A stretch of 64,000 bases of DNA from contig NC_061779.1 of assembly GCF_022458985.1 (NCBI RefSeq), forward strand, positions 19,017,001-19,081,000, in the 5' to 3' direction. Below, one piece after another: positions 10,740-24,436 of the stretch. The stretch is from Mugil cephalus. Lineage: Eukaryota > Chordata > Actinopteri > Mugiliformes > Mugilidae. Below the pieces are notes generated by a model that saw only the letters and a program-made list of their open reading frames with translations, ran no database searches and was not told where the DNA came from. Made by a program: the position numbers and the translations under genes. Numbering within the stretch: the stretch's first letter is position 1; each line of letters starts with the position of its first letter.

Positions 10740-11225
10740 TTAACGCTGTTGTAATGGTTCTGTGTTGTGTCATTTCGTTTGTTGATGTTTTGAGTTTCCT
10801 GTTTGTATTATTTTTGTTTCCTGTTCTTCCGTGGTTTCCTCTCTGTTACTCCCTGTGTTGCTCCCTTTTGATTGCTTTATTGGTTTCTTCTTGTGTGCTC
10901 CACCCTGATTACTTTGACCTGTGTCTCGTCACCTTCTTCTCTTCTCTATAGCCTTCCCTTTCCCTTTGTTCCCTGTTGCGTAGTTTTAGCCTTCATGCTT
11001 TTGTCATTCTGCCATTTTATAATCCTTCAGCGTCCAGGTCTCCTTGTGGTTTTTCGTTTCTTGTTTTGGTATTACTTGCCACCTCCCAGTGCCTTTTGTT
11101 TCCTTTTGCTTCCATTAAATGCTTTTTATTTGGAACCCCTGCCTCATCTCCTGCTTTCCTGCACTTGGGTCCTCGCATCTCTGCAAAACCTTGACAACTG
11201 TGGCGGTGGCATGGCGCCTTACATT
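10740..11225 (+). mobile_element. Degenerate interspersed repeat, 3' end of a fish transposon
   Basis: Pyrimidine-rich, codon-poor DNA ending with cctgcacttgggtcctcgc and ctgcaaaaccttgaca. This tail is shared by many fish interspersed repeats, where an ATTAAATGCTTTTTATTTGG-like stretch precedes it, as here. The open frames inside are C/F/L-rich artefacts of the base composition. The family name is not certain. Confidence 0.5.
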
Positions 11226-12799
11226 GGAAGCTAATGCACTCAGTGGTCAAAGTCAAACAGAACTAAGGGGAAAAAGAACAGTTGGTGAAGAAGATGAACA
11301 TGACGTCAATCATAAATGCAACTGTTGAGTAAATGATGAACTCAAACTGAACAACAACTCCAGTCAGACTCATCCTTTATGTCCCCCACTATGCATCTTC
11401 TGTGACTCTTTAAATGGGTGTTCCAGGTATTGCCCTCTGCTTTTTAGAGTCTGGCGTTGTGTAAACAGGTCTAAATGGCAGGGAAGCTGCTGAAGATCTG
11501 AGGGAAACTCTGATCAAAGGTACCTTTACATGCAGCCGGTGTTAGCGCTGTGCGTTTGCGTGCGTGTCCCAGGGTGAGATGACAGACATAGATCTGTCTG
11601 GTGCGGTTCCTTCAGAGGCCCTGTGCTTTTTGACAGCCTCTGTTTGCACAAAACACAGACCCTGGTAAGCATGCTCACCTGCACCAAAGCTCATACAATA
11701 CCTCATATGGACTCGTCCTACCGGGCTTAGGCTACCATATGTTCTTAAAAAGGTTTAAAAAGGTTGAAACACTGAAAACACAGCGATGGGGAAGGTAAAT
11801 TTACTTGGCTTCGGCTAACTGGATGGACATATTCTCCTGTAAAAACCTCTGCGAGTTAAAACACCTTTATCCTAGACACCTCTTGAGCAAACAAAGAAAG
11901 AGAGAGAGGAAGGATGAAGGAAACAAAAGCTGACAGGGTTGAGTTCAAGACGGCTTCCCTGGTCAGCAGGAGCTGCCTTTAAAAATCCCTTTGACAAAAA
12001 GAAACGGGGCGAAGTAAATGTCTTTCCAGGAAGTCCAAACTCTGGAGCGATTTTGCAGATTATTGTTCGAGGTGACATTGCATGAGAGTTCTTTTAGCTG
12101 GGCTGCTTCCATGCAGTCCAGTCTCGAGGTAAAGGGACCACCCATTAGCCTTGTCTGACTGCCCATTCAGTCCCTGCGCCTATTCACAGACCTGCCCATC
12201 TCTCTGGGCTTGCTCCTAGCCAGGGATTGTAGCTGAGGGGTTGGGGGAGTGGCAGTGTTCCTTAAAGCGGTGGTCAGGGGAATGAAGTCTGGTTGCTGTG
12301 GGCTGCAGAATGAGACCAGAGCAAGTCAGAGTCGAGGGGTTCTCCTGCTGCCGGAGAGCAGGGCTTTGATTCAACACTCGGCTCCACAGCCGTGTCCCTG
12401 AACAATCAACAGCCAAAACCCCAGGGGCCGGGCCTGGTGAGAGGAAAGGTTAGCTGTGGGGTGGGCGCATGTTGTGCATGGTGATGACAGTGACATTGAC
12501 AATGATGGGGGGACAATGTGGCAGCAAGCAGCTGTGTGGGAGGTGACAGTGGGGTGAGGAGAGAGGTTGAGTTTTGAGGGGCTCAGCTAACAGACTTCTT
12601 GGACTGAAGTGTCGGAGTGAAAGGGAAGGACTTTGTTTGTGGCCAGCTTTGATTTGTGCAGCTAAGATCTCACCATAGAATGTGAGTGTTGAAATCCAGG
12701 GTAATTTGTGGGATTTAAGCTACGTCTGTACATGTTGATATAATGTGGGACTGCAGAAATGACAAAGGATGGATTTTCTCAGGCTAAACAGTCTGATGC

Positions 12800-15700
12800 T
12801 TGGGTATTAGTCAATTAAAATAGGATGCTTTTCAGACTCATTGTCTATGCGCAGCGAGGTTGAAGGACAGGTTTGACAGAGCCCTCATGGCCCCAAGCAA
12901 ACCTGCAGTTGAACGCACCTGAGTTCAGCCTCGCGTGTCTGCTTCATGTTAGTGTTCCCTGTGTCTGACAATGTGGCTCACATTATGGGAAGCTGCTCAG
13001 CACCATGGTGAGATCAGAAATTAATTCAGATTATGTGCATTGAAGGGTATGACCTAATTACTTGGCAATTCATTAATTGCATCAAACTCTCTAAGAGCTG
13101 CTCTCAAATAGACCCCCAGCAGTTGCTGGTAAATTTTATTGGGTGTCCCGAAAAAATTGAATTTCCTTCGGCAGATTGGTAAGCTTTGTGAGGTTTCCCT
13201 GCCTTCAACGCCTGGCATGAAGCCCAATTACATGTTAGGTTTGTGTTACAGTTCATGCAGCTAAGAGCGTAGTGGGCCAAACGGCCTGTCAAGATTTCAT
13301 TTTAAATAGGACATACGGTAGAGAGTTTGTATTTACCTCTACCTGCAACAATAACTGTCGTTACACGTTACACAAAGAAGAAATAGAAGAAAAATCTTTG
13401 AACCTTTTGACTGAGAGCCAAAACCCCGGGTTCAGACAAAGTGTCAACCCACGGTGCAGAAAATAAAGCCAACAGGGAATGCCAAAAATTGCAGCGTCTT
13501 AAATTGAAGCTTAATTCATAGAGTTAAGTTGCGTAGACCTCCATGTTAAAACAAAAACCTCTTTCACACCCGATATGAAAAAAAAAATGAAATTCCTTTT
13601 TTCTCTTTAGCTAATTTTCCCATTCGTTAACTGTGAATTTAAATTGTGTTAAAGCTGAAATAATTAAGAGCATTTCAACTCTGACTGACAAGTGGGTGCT
13701 CTCATGGGGCGCTATCTGTCTGCCGAGGTGTCACCCAGCCGTCTCAGCTCAACCCCTTCGCCCACTTTTCAATGAACCCACTTTTCAAGATCTTGACAGC
13801 TGAAGTTACTGCACCGAACTCATCTCATCGAAAACTCATCCGGTGGAAAGAGTATGCGACAGAGACCGTTCAACCAGTATTCATGTTTTCCATTCTTTTA
13901 AACTTTTACTACACATTTTCATGCTCAAGAGAACAGCATATCCTGCATATTTTGACCATAACCGTATAAAGGTACGATGATTGCTCCCTGGACTGTTACT
14001 GTAAAATTGATGTGATTTTCAAATGTTCTGCCGCACAAAGAAAAGATTCTCCGTTCACAGGACATGGACAGAATGTCAAAGGCAAGTGTGACAGAGCTTT
14101 TATCAGGACAAGAGTACAGTAGACATTCACACAGACAGGCAGTCTGTACAATGCAGGATTCAGACCGACTGTTAATGTCCTTCACAGCAGTAACACAATA
14201 CACACAAACAACAGGAGAAAATATGCTGCACAGCAAGTCAGAGATTTGAGCGTGACTTCACTGAACCACAGAGTCAGCAAGTGCGTGTGAATGAGGTTCT
14301 GTGTGCCGTCTTAAACACTTCATGCCAACACAGTAAAAGTACCTTATTTTAAAATTGGCATGCTCATCCCAGAAGAGACTCCCGACACAGAACGCCTCCC
14401 TTTTCCTTGAGCTTGATGAGGCCCAGAGAAGGAGCCCCCAGAATGCTGATAACTCCCCCCACTATTCACCAGCGCTCTGGTTCATATTTTTGTGGAGGTC
14501 CATTGACTTTCTCCTTTTCAGTCTCCCTTTAATCCCTGGGTCTGTGTCCTCAGTGGCTCTCTACAGAGGGGCTATTATTCAGGGCCTTATTACTGCGCCC
14601 CTCGCGGCTTATCTCCTTCCTGGTGACAGTCTTTTCAAGCCTCTCCCTAATGACCTGGGGAAGCTCACATGCTCAACTTCCCAGGGCTGCGGGGCCTCGC
14701 TGATGTCAGAGGGGGTGGCCCCCACGCAGGGGCTCCTGGTCTTGCCAAAGAAAAGGAGAGAGAGGGGCATAAAAAGGGTCCTGCCACAGCCACAAACAAA
14801 TCACACTTTCCACGTGTCCCCTGCCGTCTTCTTTTCCTTGTGCAGGTGACAAAACCAAGCAAAGCAGGGGGATCCCACTTGAGGACTGGGGCTCAAGAAA
14901 ACTTCCCTCATTCCGATAAAAAATGAGCTCAGCTCCTCAGAGGCGGTATCATAGCCTGTTGGATGTGGTGCATGTGATGTGTGTTTGTGATTTTAGCTGC
15001 GATGACAGAATGAAACCTGAGTCCGTTTTGCTGCATCAGGGTGACGTCGGAAAAGTTGCCGTGAAGGGCAAGACTTAAGGAAAAAAAAAAAAAAAAATGA
15101 TGGTGATGCAGTGCAATTAACTACAAGATCCAAACCTGGTGTTGATATTCAGAAAGTAGTCTGCTGGCACACACACTGTGATACATTCTGTATTCTCGAG
15201 CCTTGATTAAAAGTCTTCTGAAGCCAACCATTCATCTTTGTCAAGGCAAGTGAGGGGGTTGAACTGCATTTATGTGTGCATGTTTTTCATTCTGCTAACA
15301 TTTTCTTTTCCCCAGTAAATCAAAAGAATGGAACCCCAGCCGAGACCTCATACTGGATCGCCTCAAACTCTGCTCAGCGAGTCCAAAACATTGCATTACA
15401 ATGTACAGCAATATCATGCATGAAGCCATTGAAGCATGGAAAACTCCAGCTGTTTGCAGATCAGCCTGTTCATTCAAATGTAATTTCAATTCACAGGAAT
15501 GCTGTAGGGATCAGTGGGGAGGAATGAACTCTCTTTTAGGTGATTGTGAGCGAACACGGTGTCCTACTGGTGCACCTTCCAATTATCCAGCCCCATCTCC
15601 TTGCTAAACCTCGTGGCATCTATAGAGAAGTTGGAAAAGGACCTGGCAGGCCATTAGCCCCCCCGAGACAATATAGCTCACTACAATTTGGTCATCAGAG

Positions 15701-18540
15701 TAGAGCAGACACATCGCCGGAGAAAGAGATCATGGGAAATGTGACACAGGTGTCATCCCTCCTCCTCACATGGCATGCAGGCCCAGCGCCCCGAGGCCAG
15801 GGGGAAGCAGCGCTCTTTAGTGTTTGTGTCTCCGAATCATAAACTATTTAAGACTTTGGGAAACATGTCCAACTGGTCCAATTAGGAAAATAACGACTTT
15901 AGTGAAGCTATTTACGGCACAAAAGACTGGAGACATGCAGGGAAAGCCCTGGAGGAGGTAATGAGTTTCTTGTTTGGATTTTTCTCTATCCCCCTTCCTT
16001 TTCTCTTCTTGGCTTTATCCCCATCTGGTCCATCTTCAGAGCTCAGAAAACGTGCTGTAGTTCAAACAGGCAAAAGAAGAAAGAAAAATCATTGCTTGAA
16101 ATGTCTGAGCGAAGACTTTCTGGTTAAACTCCTTATTGACTTCTTTAAGTTTTACCTTCACATGGATTAGATAAGATGATCTAAATGTTGGCGTACAACT
16201 TCTTGGACTGTTGTTTTTTTCTTGCCCCGCTGTCTCCTCATCATTATGTGTTTGGCAAAATGACAAACAAAGAGGCAAATTGCAGTTAATAGCTCACCAG
16301 CATCGGCAATTACTCAATTAAGACTGAAACCAAACCCAACAATTCCCACCCTCTTACAAATTGAACAACCGTTTCACACACTGAAACGTTCCTCTCAGCA
16401 GAACCTGTGGAATCTGCAAAGCCTCTTGGAGCGGCCCACCGATGCCCTTTGACCCTTTGTTTGAGTTTTCATTGGGGCTTTTAGCCACACCTAAGCCCAC
16501 TTTTAATTACCCCCAAACACTCATGCCCCCACCTCTCCACCACCCCACCACCCCTTCCATCAACAAGGTTACTGAGGGGACAGAAGAATGTGCAGGTTCA
16601 GAAGTGCAGCGAAGGAACGGTCCAAAAAGCAGAAACCTAATCGATAGCAACTCAAACCAAACACACACCCAAAACTTCAACAAAGCATCTTGACGCTGGT
16701 GACTAAGAGGGATTAAGCTCCAAGTGAAAAACAGGCCGTCAAATTAAGTGGAAGTCCATTTAGCGGTGAAGTCACTTTAGTGTTGTAAAAAAGATGCATT
16801 CCTTAGTGTTTATGTGTCCCATTTGTAAATGATACCACTTAATCCCTGTGCATCTGAGACTACATTTACGGGACACAAGGGCACAAGTACAAAGTCTCAT
16901 TCCCATCTCCAGCATCTACACTGACAGTTATACAGTGACATAAATACTCTATAGTCTTTGCTTTATACATAAAATTAAAATTTAAACAAAGCAAAGGCTG
17001 GGGACATATAAAGTGGCTTTTACTGATTTCTAACGTTCCACTCTATCCTTTTTCCAATTTATATTTAGTCAAAGTGTTTAGTTGTAAACACTTTAATGCA
17101 TTTTGCTCGTGTGAAAAAAACAGATGCAGCACAGGGGTGGGATCTGGTTTCAGTCTGGTTTTAGTAAACAGCCCCAATATATTGAGACAGGTAATGATGA
17201 ATGAAAGTTACACTTTATTGTGCTGTCTTAATCCTGACAAGTCAGCAGTACATCCTGAGATCAGACACAGTCGTTTTGTCCCCTGGGACAGACTTAACTC
17301 TTCTGTTTATGGATTTTGACAACTCAGTTGAGCTAAAAAAGGCCCAAGGACTGTGTTCCTGCACGGTAACAACTGGCATCAAAGGAAACAGGGGAAAGGG
17401 GAGCTCTGATAATAATGGAAAGTGTTTTGACATCCAGGTTTAAGTAATTATTGGATTTAGATAAGGGGGGAATTCCATCCGACGTGAGGTAAAACAAACA
17501 AAACAGGAGGTTGCAAATTATTCCAACAGCAGAAGTCTCACTGTAGCCTCGGGGTGGGTGCAACACACATTACATCATGGATGTAATCACACATGGAACA
17601 ATGGAAAAATGCATGTCGGTGCAGCCTTGTAGTTTCCCTGCAGGGTCAGAAACAGGGCGCAGGGACTTTACTGCAGCAAAGGAACAGATGATTCTGTAAA
17701 CTCATGTATTGTAACTGAACGAATGTGTAGCTGTGAAATACTCCCGACACCAAACCGACCAGGAGCCGACTTGTTCCACATCCTCTGCATGTGTGTGTTC
17801 TCTAATTAGAAATGTTACAGCAAAATGTAGCATGTAATCAAGGCCTGGCAGGAACTGGTCGTGTTTTTCCAAATGCAGGTGGAGACAAATACAAATGATG
17901 TTAAAGCAATCTCTGGGTTGTAGCCTGCAGATGCACAGACTGCAATGCAATTGCAAACCAATAAAAAGACAAATATTGCAAATTTTGTCATTAGCACACC
18001 TAGCTGTTGATTTAAGGTGAACTTCCTATTGGTCAGAAATGAAAATGGGGAATTAGGTTATCTATTTAGATTAAATTATTATTTGAAGAGAGCCAGGTCT
18101 TATAGTGCTCCTTTTCTTTGTGGGTTTTGGTTGACCTGCTTCTGAAGAGCTAACATTGTACTTCGCTCTATAAATGCTTTTATTTCTGCAGGGCATCCAA
18201 ATGCTGCTGCATTTTCTGGTTTGATTTATGTTGCGCGCCTAATGGCTAGACACTAGTCTAGCCATCTTCCGTTGCCTGTGAGTCATTTAGGAAACGCAGG
18301 TAAATTGTAGCTACAAAAGAATACAGAGATAACACTCTGGGTTATTCTCTGCCCCTCATAAATCAGGTCGTGCCACACCAGCTACCACAACAGGTATATT
18401 CTTAATTTGTGAGTAATCACAAGTGGAAATTTGACAACAAAACTGGGTTAACTGAGTATCGTTCTGTTTGATTTGCCTTTCCAAAGAACTAAATCACAAA
18501 TCCAATTTAAAGACTGAGCTAAATTATTTCCCTGAACGTG
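12800..18540. other. Intergenic, possible conserved non-coding DNA, no gene recognised
   Basis: Mostly non-repetitive sequence of balanced composition. Several parts (for example 13.0-13.5, 14.5-14.8, 15.3-16.5 kb) are rich in homeobox-type ATTA/TAAT sites and lack microsatellites, which is how conserved non-coding elements often look. The longest frame (14355-14849, 164 codons) matches no family I know and has no splice-linked partners. Conservation cannot be judged from one sequence. Confidence 0.45.
18242..18265. repeat. Short perfect inverted repeat
   Basis: atggctagac and gtctagccat form a 10-bp perfect stem around a 4-nt spacer. No function can be assigned. Confidence 0.7.
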
Positions 18541-18542
18541 AA

Positions 18543-21500
18543 GATAAGATATGTCTTTATTTATCCCACAACAGGGAAATTCTTGAAAGAGAGTGAGGCC
18601 CCAGGGAGATAAACCTCCATTAGGTTTAGAGCTAACAGGAGGTGTTCGGTAATGACTGATCTTGTCTACTAGTGGCTACACACATTTAACTTGCTGTCAC
18701 TTAAAAATAATAAAGTAATTTATTCTTAACCATACCATGCCCAGATAACAGGATGAGAAATTAATCTTCCAAAAAAAAAAAAAAAAAAAAAAAAAAACAG
18801 TTGGAGGACATGACCTTCATTTTTGGGTAAAGTCAGGAAAGAAGACATATAAACAATGTGTAATCTCTATTTTATCGTATACTCTTTAAAACATATATTC
18901 TCCAGTTTCTTTTGTGTTTGAGTCTTCGTATTCTAACAAATTATTGCGCCTCCTTAATACGTTGCAGAAGTGCAGTGAATGATCCTTCTAAGTCATTCTA
19001 AGGACACCGGAAGCAAACATCACAAGGAGCCACTGCTCTGCTACCCACAGACATTATTCCCTACATACCAAGGAGCCTCCAGACTGATTCCAACCATACG
19101 TGCTAACCAGCTCCTTCCATCACACTTAAAATATATGACCCATAAAAGCCCTGCTGGGTATCTCCTTTTGCATTAGCTAGCTTTGGCATCTGTCAGCAAC
19201 ACCTCAATTTGTCTTCTTTATCCCTGAGGACCTCTGTTGTTGTCATCACTTTATGGAGGGAATATAGCTTTACAAGCGCTATTAAGCAATCCCAGGTTTA
19301 GTGTTGCACATCAATCACTTTGTAAAATTTGCGGTGTGAATCCGTCGCTGTGTTCTGACATAACTCCAGGTGATTCTGATGAGACATGCTTTCCACGACA
19401 TGAATAACATCACATACGGCATTTCTACCTCATTGACTGAACCTCTCCACTCGGATAGTTTGACGGCTAACTGCGCAATAGGTTTTGTAGTTACCCATGT
19501 GTTGAAGAATTTTGTGTCTTTTTTATTGCGTTGACAAAAGGAAAAAAAAGAAAGAAAGAAAAACTAAACTCATGGAGGGTTTTATCTATGCTGAAGTAAG
19601 CTGCACATATTAGAACTTGTAGCTAACTAGCACTGACCACTGCAATGATGCTAACCTGGTGTTTATACCAAGGAACCTATTCTTGAGAATTATTTCGTTA
19701 GAAGAAGAGATAGGATGACCTGCACATAAGTGATTAAAACATAATGAATCCGTACTCCTCAACACCTATGTTACCTCTTTGTTTCCTTCCGTGTCTAGGT
19801 GTCCAGTAATATTGAGTTCTATAAAAGTTTGACTTGAAAACTCCCTGCAGATGACTAGTGTTTTCAGTTTGGGAGATGGCACTTTTGGTTAGTGGAGATA
19901 CGTCAAAAGTGAAAGAACGCAGCCAGAATATAATCTTAATTAGAATATTTTAGTTTAGTCTGGTTAATTCAAAGGTTCATAGCAGCCCTCTAATATAAAT
20001 ACATTTTACTGTAGCCTGTATTTTTAAGCATGATGTCTTAAACTGTATGTAGCAATGCAAAATAAATAAATAAATATTCCTTATATATATATTTTTTTTA
20101 CTTTAGTTCACCTATAAAGCATTTCAAGTTGTCATTGGAAGCTGCATACATACTGTAATGGAAAGCCTGGTAGGCCTAATAGCAGGAATCAAGTGTCAGA
20201 TGTTAGCGAACATGTCAGTTGTCCAGTGATCCTGGAGGTCTGCTTGAAACATGAAGGTACCTATGAGGTATGAGGTACATTTGATCTGTGTCTCCTTCTC
20301 TCTCATGCTCATATTCTGGCTGTAAGAGACGTATAGAAAGGTAGGTGACCCACGCATTAGGGAGAGCAAACAGTGTTATCCAGCTTCCCACAGACCTGGC
20401 GGCATGCGTTCCTGATAGCATCTGTACTCTATCAATGACAGACAGGGTGTGGCCGGTGGATTCAAGGCTTGAGCTGGTGGTGGGATCTTGGTGGACCTGC
20501 TGGACAAACACTCAAGGTGATCTGTCAGGAAAGGAATGGAAACGAGCGGCCATAACCTTACTTCACCTACGTTGTGGAAATCTTTGTGAATGGGACCAGT
20601 GATGCTTTCTTAGCCTGAAAGCACATGTCGAAACAACGTCTGCAAACAAAACCCCATTAAAGAACATTCAGCAGCAGGTTTGATGAAATGTATTCCATAA
20701 ACACACTGCAGAAATTGTATTCATTTTATCATAAATCATTTACGTTGTATAAAGCAGATTTTACTTTACAGACTTTAATCTGATTTTCTCTTTATGGAGC
20801 TTGGGCATTCAAACAAATATCAGATGGGTATCTCTAGCTTTAACCAAAATTTATAAACACAGAGTCAAGGGATAAACTGTTAAATACTGTCCATATAAAT
20901 AAATTTACTGTAAAAGCATTTAGTGACCAAACTAATATTGTGCAGTAGTATGTGGGCAACAAAAAAAAAAAAAAAAAAAAAAAAGACTAATTGTAGTTTT
21001 AGTTGTTACCTACAGTTTTAGTAATGAGTCAAAAATAAAGTGAATGCAGTCTCACCTGTGCTTGATTTTAAAATCATTTGCAATTCAGTCAACTCTGGGC
21101 CGGCCTTGCTTCATACCTAACGACTGTCGCAATGATCATCTCAAACCTGCAATCTGTGAGCTTTGGTTTCCTAACAGCGCCGCAGTCTGCTTACACTCGG
21201 CTTGACACTCGTCTTCATGAGCACCTCTGCCTCAGCTTTTGATCTACTCTTCAATTACACCATGTAGCAATCATCTCCGCATCCCAAAGATGGTGATTGA
21301 AGTTAAAAGGATTCACACTAATAATTTACCCACATACCTGGCTATGTCAGGCAGCCACGTTTCAGAAAGGTGAGTTTTAAGGGAGTTCGACACTTTTCAT
21401 TTTTTTGTTCTTTAAATTTGATTGTGGATATATTCCTTTTTCCAGTTAGTTTCTAAGCCCTACAGTAGAACAGAAGGCAGCGTGAGGCAGCAGTGTGCTT

Positions 21501-24363
21501 TTGGGTTTATGATGACATCCTCAGTTTAACATGACAGCTAAATACTCAGGAAAGGGGCCCCGTTTGGAACATCCACAAGATTTTTCCAAATGTGCACAGG
21601 TGATTCATGAGTGACTTGGAATCCGGTGAAAGCCTTAGACCTCCTCTTGAGAAAAAACACCAACGCGTTGAACAAACATGATAGGATTAGCACCTTTGTA
21701 CATGTTCTTTAAGAATTATGAGTTTGGAATTGTTTCCTTCAAAAGAAAATTAACTGTGTTGTTTTGTCCAACATGCTGGTTTCTTCCCAGCAAAATGATC
21801 AAAACCACCTTGTTGATCATGAAAACATCTTTTGAAATATCCAGGCCACGATTCACGGCTATGTGACGTTTTAAGAAGTACTTGTGGTTTAACTTTGACC
21901 CGTGAGTTTGTAATGAATAACAGCATTCACCAAAATAAAGGTCCTTATAAGTGGGTTTCACCAATCTGCAGCCATCTTGGCAATGATGGTAGTAATTTAG
22001 GGTCAACAAGTCCAGGCTCCTATCAAAATGAATGGGAACAGATCCATAACTTCCATTTCACTGTTCACTAGGACTCAAATCTGCATGGACAGAATCTGTT
22101 CAAATGTTTGCCAACTTCGCCCTAAGATTAGGTTTAAAAGTGTTTTACAACACCAACTTCATTTACAGCTCAGTCCAAAGTCTTGTGACGTGACCGACAT
22201 CTCTGGCTCATGCTAATCCATGTAGAGAAAGCCAAGAAAAGAAAATGAGTACCCATAATATAATGTCCCATTATATATGATGGACGGAGTCTCCATCGTT
22301 GTGTGAAACTGTCTTGAATCTCATCTGTGCTCTTGACTTAGTGCAACAAGACAACTCTCTTGATATGTTTCCAGGTTTGGCTGTGAGTCAAACTTTTTGT
22401 GGGATGTGTCAACAACAGTCACCTCGTAGATTTCTCTCCAGGATTCATGTCTCTTCCTTAGGATGTCTGTGCTGATACCCTGGTTTTGAGAAAAGCACAG
22501 TTGAAAGCCGATTCCTGACAATGAGAATGCAAATATCAGGAAGAACTCATTCAACACATGACCCACATGCCACGCAGCATCAACCGAAGACAATTTATTT
22601 CGTGTCACACACTCAGCCGTACTGTCCATCATTGTTCACTTTTTAATCCGTCGACTAAGTCTGTGGTGGGTGTGCTCAGTCCTCCATATCATCCACAGTC
22701 GCCATTATTCTGTTCTTATTTATAGTCCACTAAACATTGCCACCAACAGTTTTCACTGTGGATAAAGGATAAATCCGTGGGATTAGGATGACTCAGCATT
22801 TTAGGTGTAAGTGCAAGAGCTTGACTGGCATTAACCCAAAGTGTAGTGAATGCACAAGACAAAAAGCCTTTGGTTTTGGAGATTGGAAGGGATCAGTCGC
22901 ATGAAAAAGGCTTTACTATAATAAACAGAAACTCTGAACGGTGACTCCGCAATTTATAATTTGACCATCAACAGAACAATTCTTGCTGCTGAGGAGCTGC
23001 GACTTGCATCGTATTATTTTTAGTGTTTTATTATTGTATGCCTGTTATTGATGTTCCTGGGTTTTCTTTCAGTGTAAATCATTCTGCACCATGTTTGTGC
23101 TAAACATAATCTCCTCCACCAGTGAGCACAAAGGCAAACTATACAAGGAAGCGTTACACTGTATGTCAATGTATCAACCCCATTTATCTTTCGTCTTTAC
23201 TCTTCCCCCAGCGTAGCCCTTAACCTCATCCATCAGCGTGTCCTAACAAGTAAGGAACAAATAAGGTGGAGCATTGTTTTATAGCTTAAAGAATAAACCA
23301 CCTGTGGCAGTGTTTTGTCATTCGTGAGCTGAGAATATTCTCAAGGCCTCAAAGCTGGGGTCTAGACGTGCTTTGAAATTTCCGAGTTCATTGTGAGAGA
23401 TCAGAGCACCCACTCCAGCCTGCCTTGGGATATTTATCCAACGAAAGACTGGTGTTTTCAAGAGTATTACAGAGTGACAATGCAAGGGAAAACCTAGAAA
23501 AGAGAAATGAGAATACGTTGAACAAAATAAGAAGTAAACCCTTATAAAATCTGCTTTTTTATTTTGAGGTTTTAGAATATATTTGGCTTCCAGCCCATTT
23601 GGGGATGAAACCCCGTAACAGATTTCCTCTTAAATGTCAAGTAAACCTGCACAGTACAATCAAGAATAAAAGGAGACCAACTCAGATGTCAGTGACTTAA
23701 CCCCTGACTTCTCCTTAGTCAATCAGCTATTGTCAAAAAGGAATCCTTTCATTTTTCTATCAGAATCAAGAGGTCGTTTAATAAAAGCTTTCATTTTCCT
23801 CTACTCCACTGTGTACTGCGACTCCTTCTTGGTCGGAAATGTCAGGGAAATGTAAGAAATTGCAACACGGGAGTCGCAATCTCTTTGTGGCTGCAAAGCA
23901 ATGGAGATTAGCACTGATGAGCGTTGGATTAGAGGGTCCCCACTGGGATGTCAAAGGGCCTCGCTGGCTCGTTTCACCTCCGCCCTCAGTGGAGCAAAGC
24001 GTCGGCGGCTGGGGTTACCTACCGTCAATGGTTTGCTTCAAGAAGATCAGAAAGTCTTTTCCAGCATTCAGGGTCACTATTGACCTCCAGCGGTCCCCAT
24101 TCCAATAAATCACGCCCCAGTTATAACTTGAAGAACCAACACAAAAGGATCCCCCGCAAGAAATCTGGATTCAAACCACAGAGGTTATAGGCTCAACGAG
24201 AACCACTCAGTTCTGACCACAGGGAAGTGAGGCATTGTCTACAAACAATACAAGGGGGCAGTTTTCAGTTTAAAACAGATACGAGGTAGCTGTAAAACTG
24301 AAAGAAGAAAAATAGTGTCACTAATGTAAATAAAATCCAAAAACAATTAACTTTTACAGAGTA
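18543..24363. other. Intergenic, no gene recognised
   Basis: Holds a SINE-type tail fragment at the left (gtctttatttatcccacaac, then agggaaattc, 18554-18584), poly-A tracts at 18771-18797 and 20960-20984, and otherwise AT-rich unique sequence. No domain-bearing open frame was found on either strand. Confidence 0.5.
18770..18797. repeat. Poly-A tract
   Basis: Uninterrupted run of A, possibly the tail of an old retroposon, though no clear body is seen upstream. Confidence 0.9.
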
Positions 24364-24436
24364 GGGCTAGTGGTGCAATGGATAACGCGTCTGACTACGG
24401 ATCAGAAGATTCTAGGTTCGACTCCTGGCTAGCTCA
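24364..24436 (+). tRNA. tRNA-Arg (anticodon ACG)
   Basis: The 73 nt fold into a full cloverleaf. The acceptor GGGCTAG pairs with CTAGCTC, the D-arm region contains gcaatggataacgc, the anticodon loop CTACGGA carries ACG at 24397-24399 in a TCTGA/TCAGA stem, and the T-arm is CTAGG-TTCGACT-CCTGG. A box (TGGTGCAATGG) and B box (GGTTCGACTCC) match consensus. Compared with the usual vertebrate tRNA-Arg(ACG) it has a few changes, but those in the acceptor stem are paired (compensated), which argues for function. The discriminator is A where G is usual, and no strong TTTT terminator follows at once, so a decaying copy is possible. Confidence 0.82.

Larger units (their letters stand above)
6720..12800. 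other. Intergenic, repeat-containing, no gene recognised
   Basis: This stretch starts with the 3' flank of Siglec-like copy 2 (AATAAATTAATT at about 6760). It then holds fragments of interspersed repeats, a T/G homopolymer tract, CA and AAT microsatellites and a long inverted repeat, each listed separately. Open frames are short, lack domains, and many begin with non-ATG codons. I see no splice-linked coding series. Confidence 0.6.

Noticed and set aside
10754..11234. Phe/Leu/Cys-rich frames resembling membrane protein
   Set aside because: Caused by pyrimidine-rich repeat DNA with a typical fish transposon tail.
14355..14849. 164-codon frame in the gene-free region
   Set aside because: No family similarity, starts with a non-ATG codon (TTG), no codon bias or splice partners visible; likely chance.
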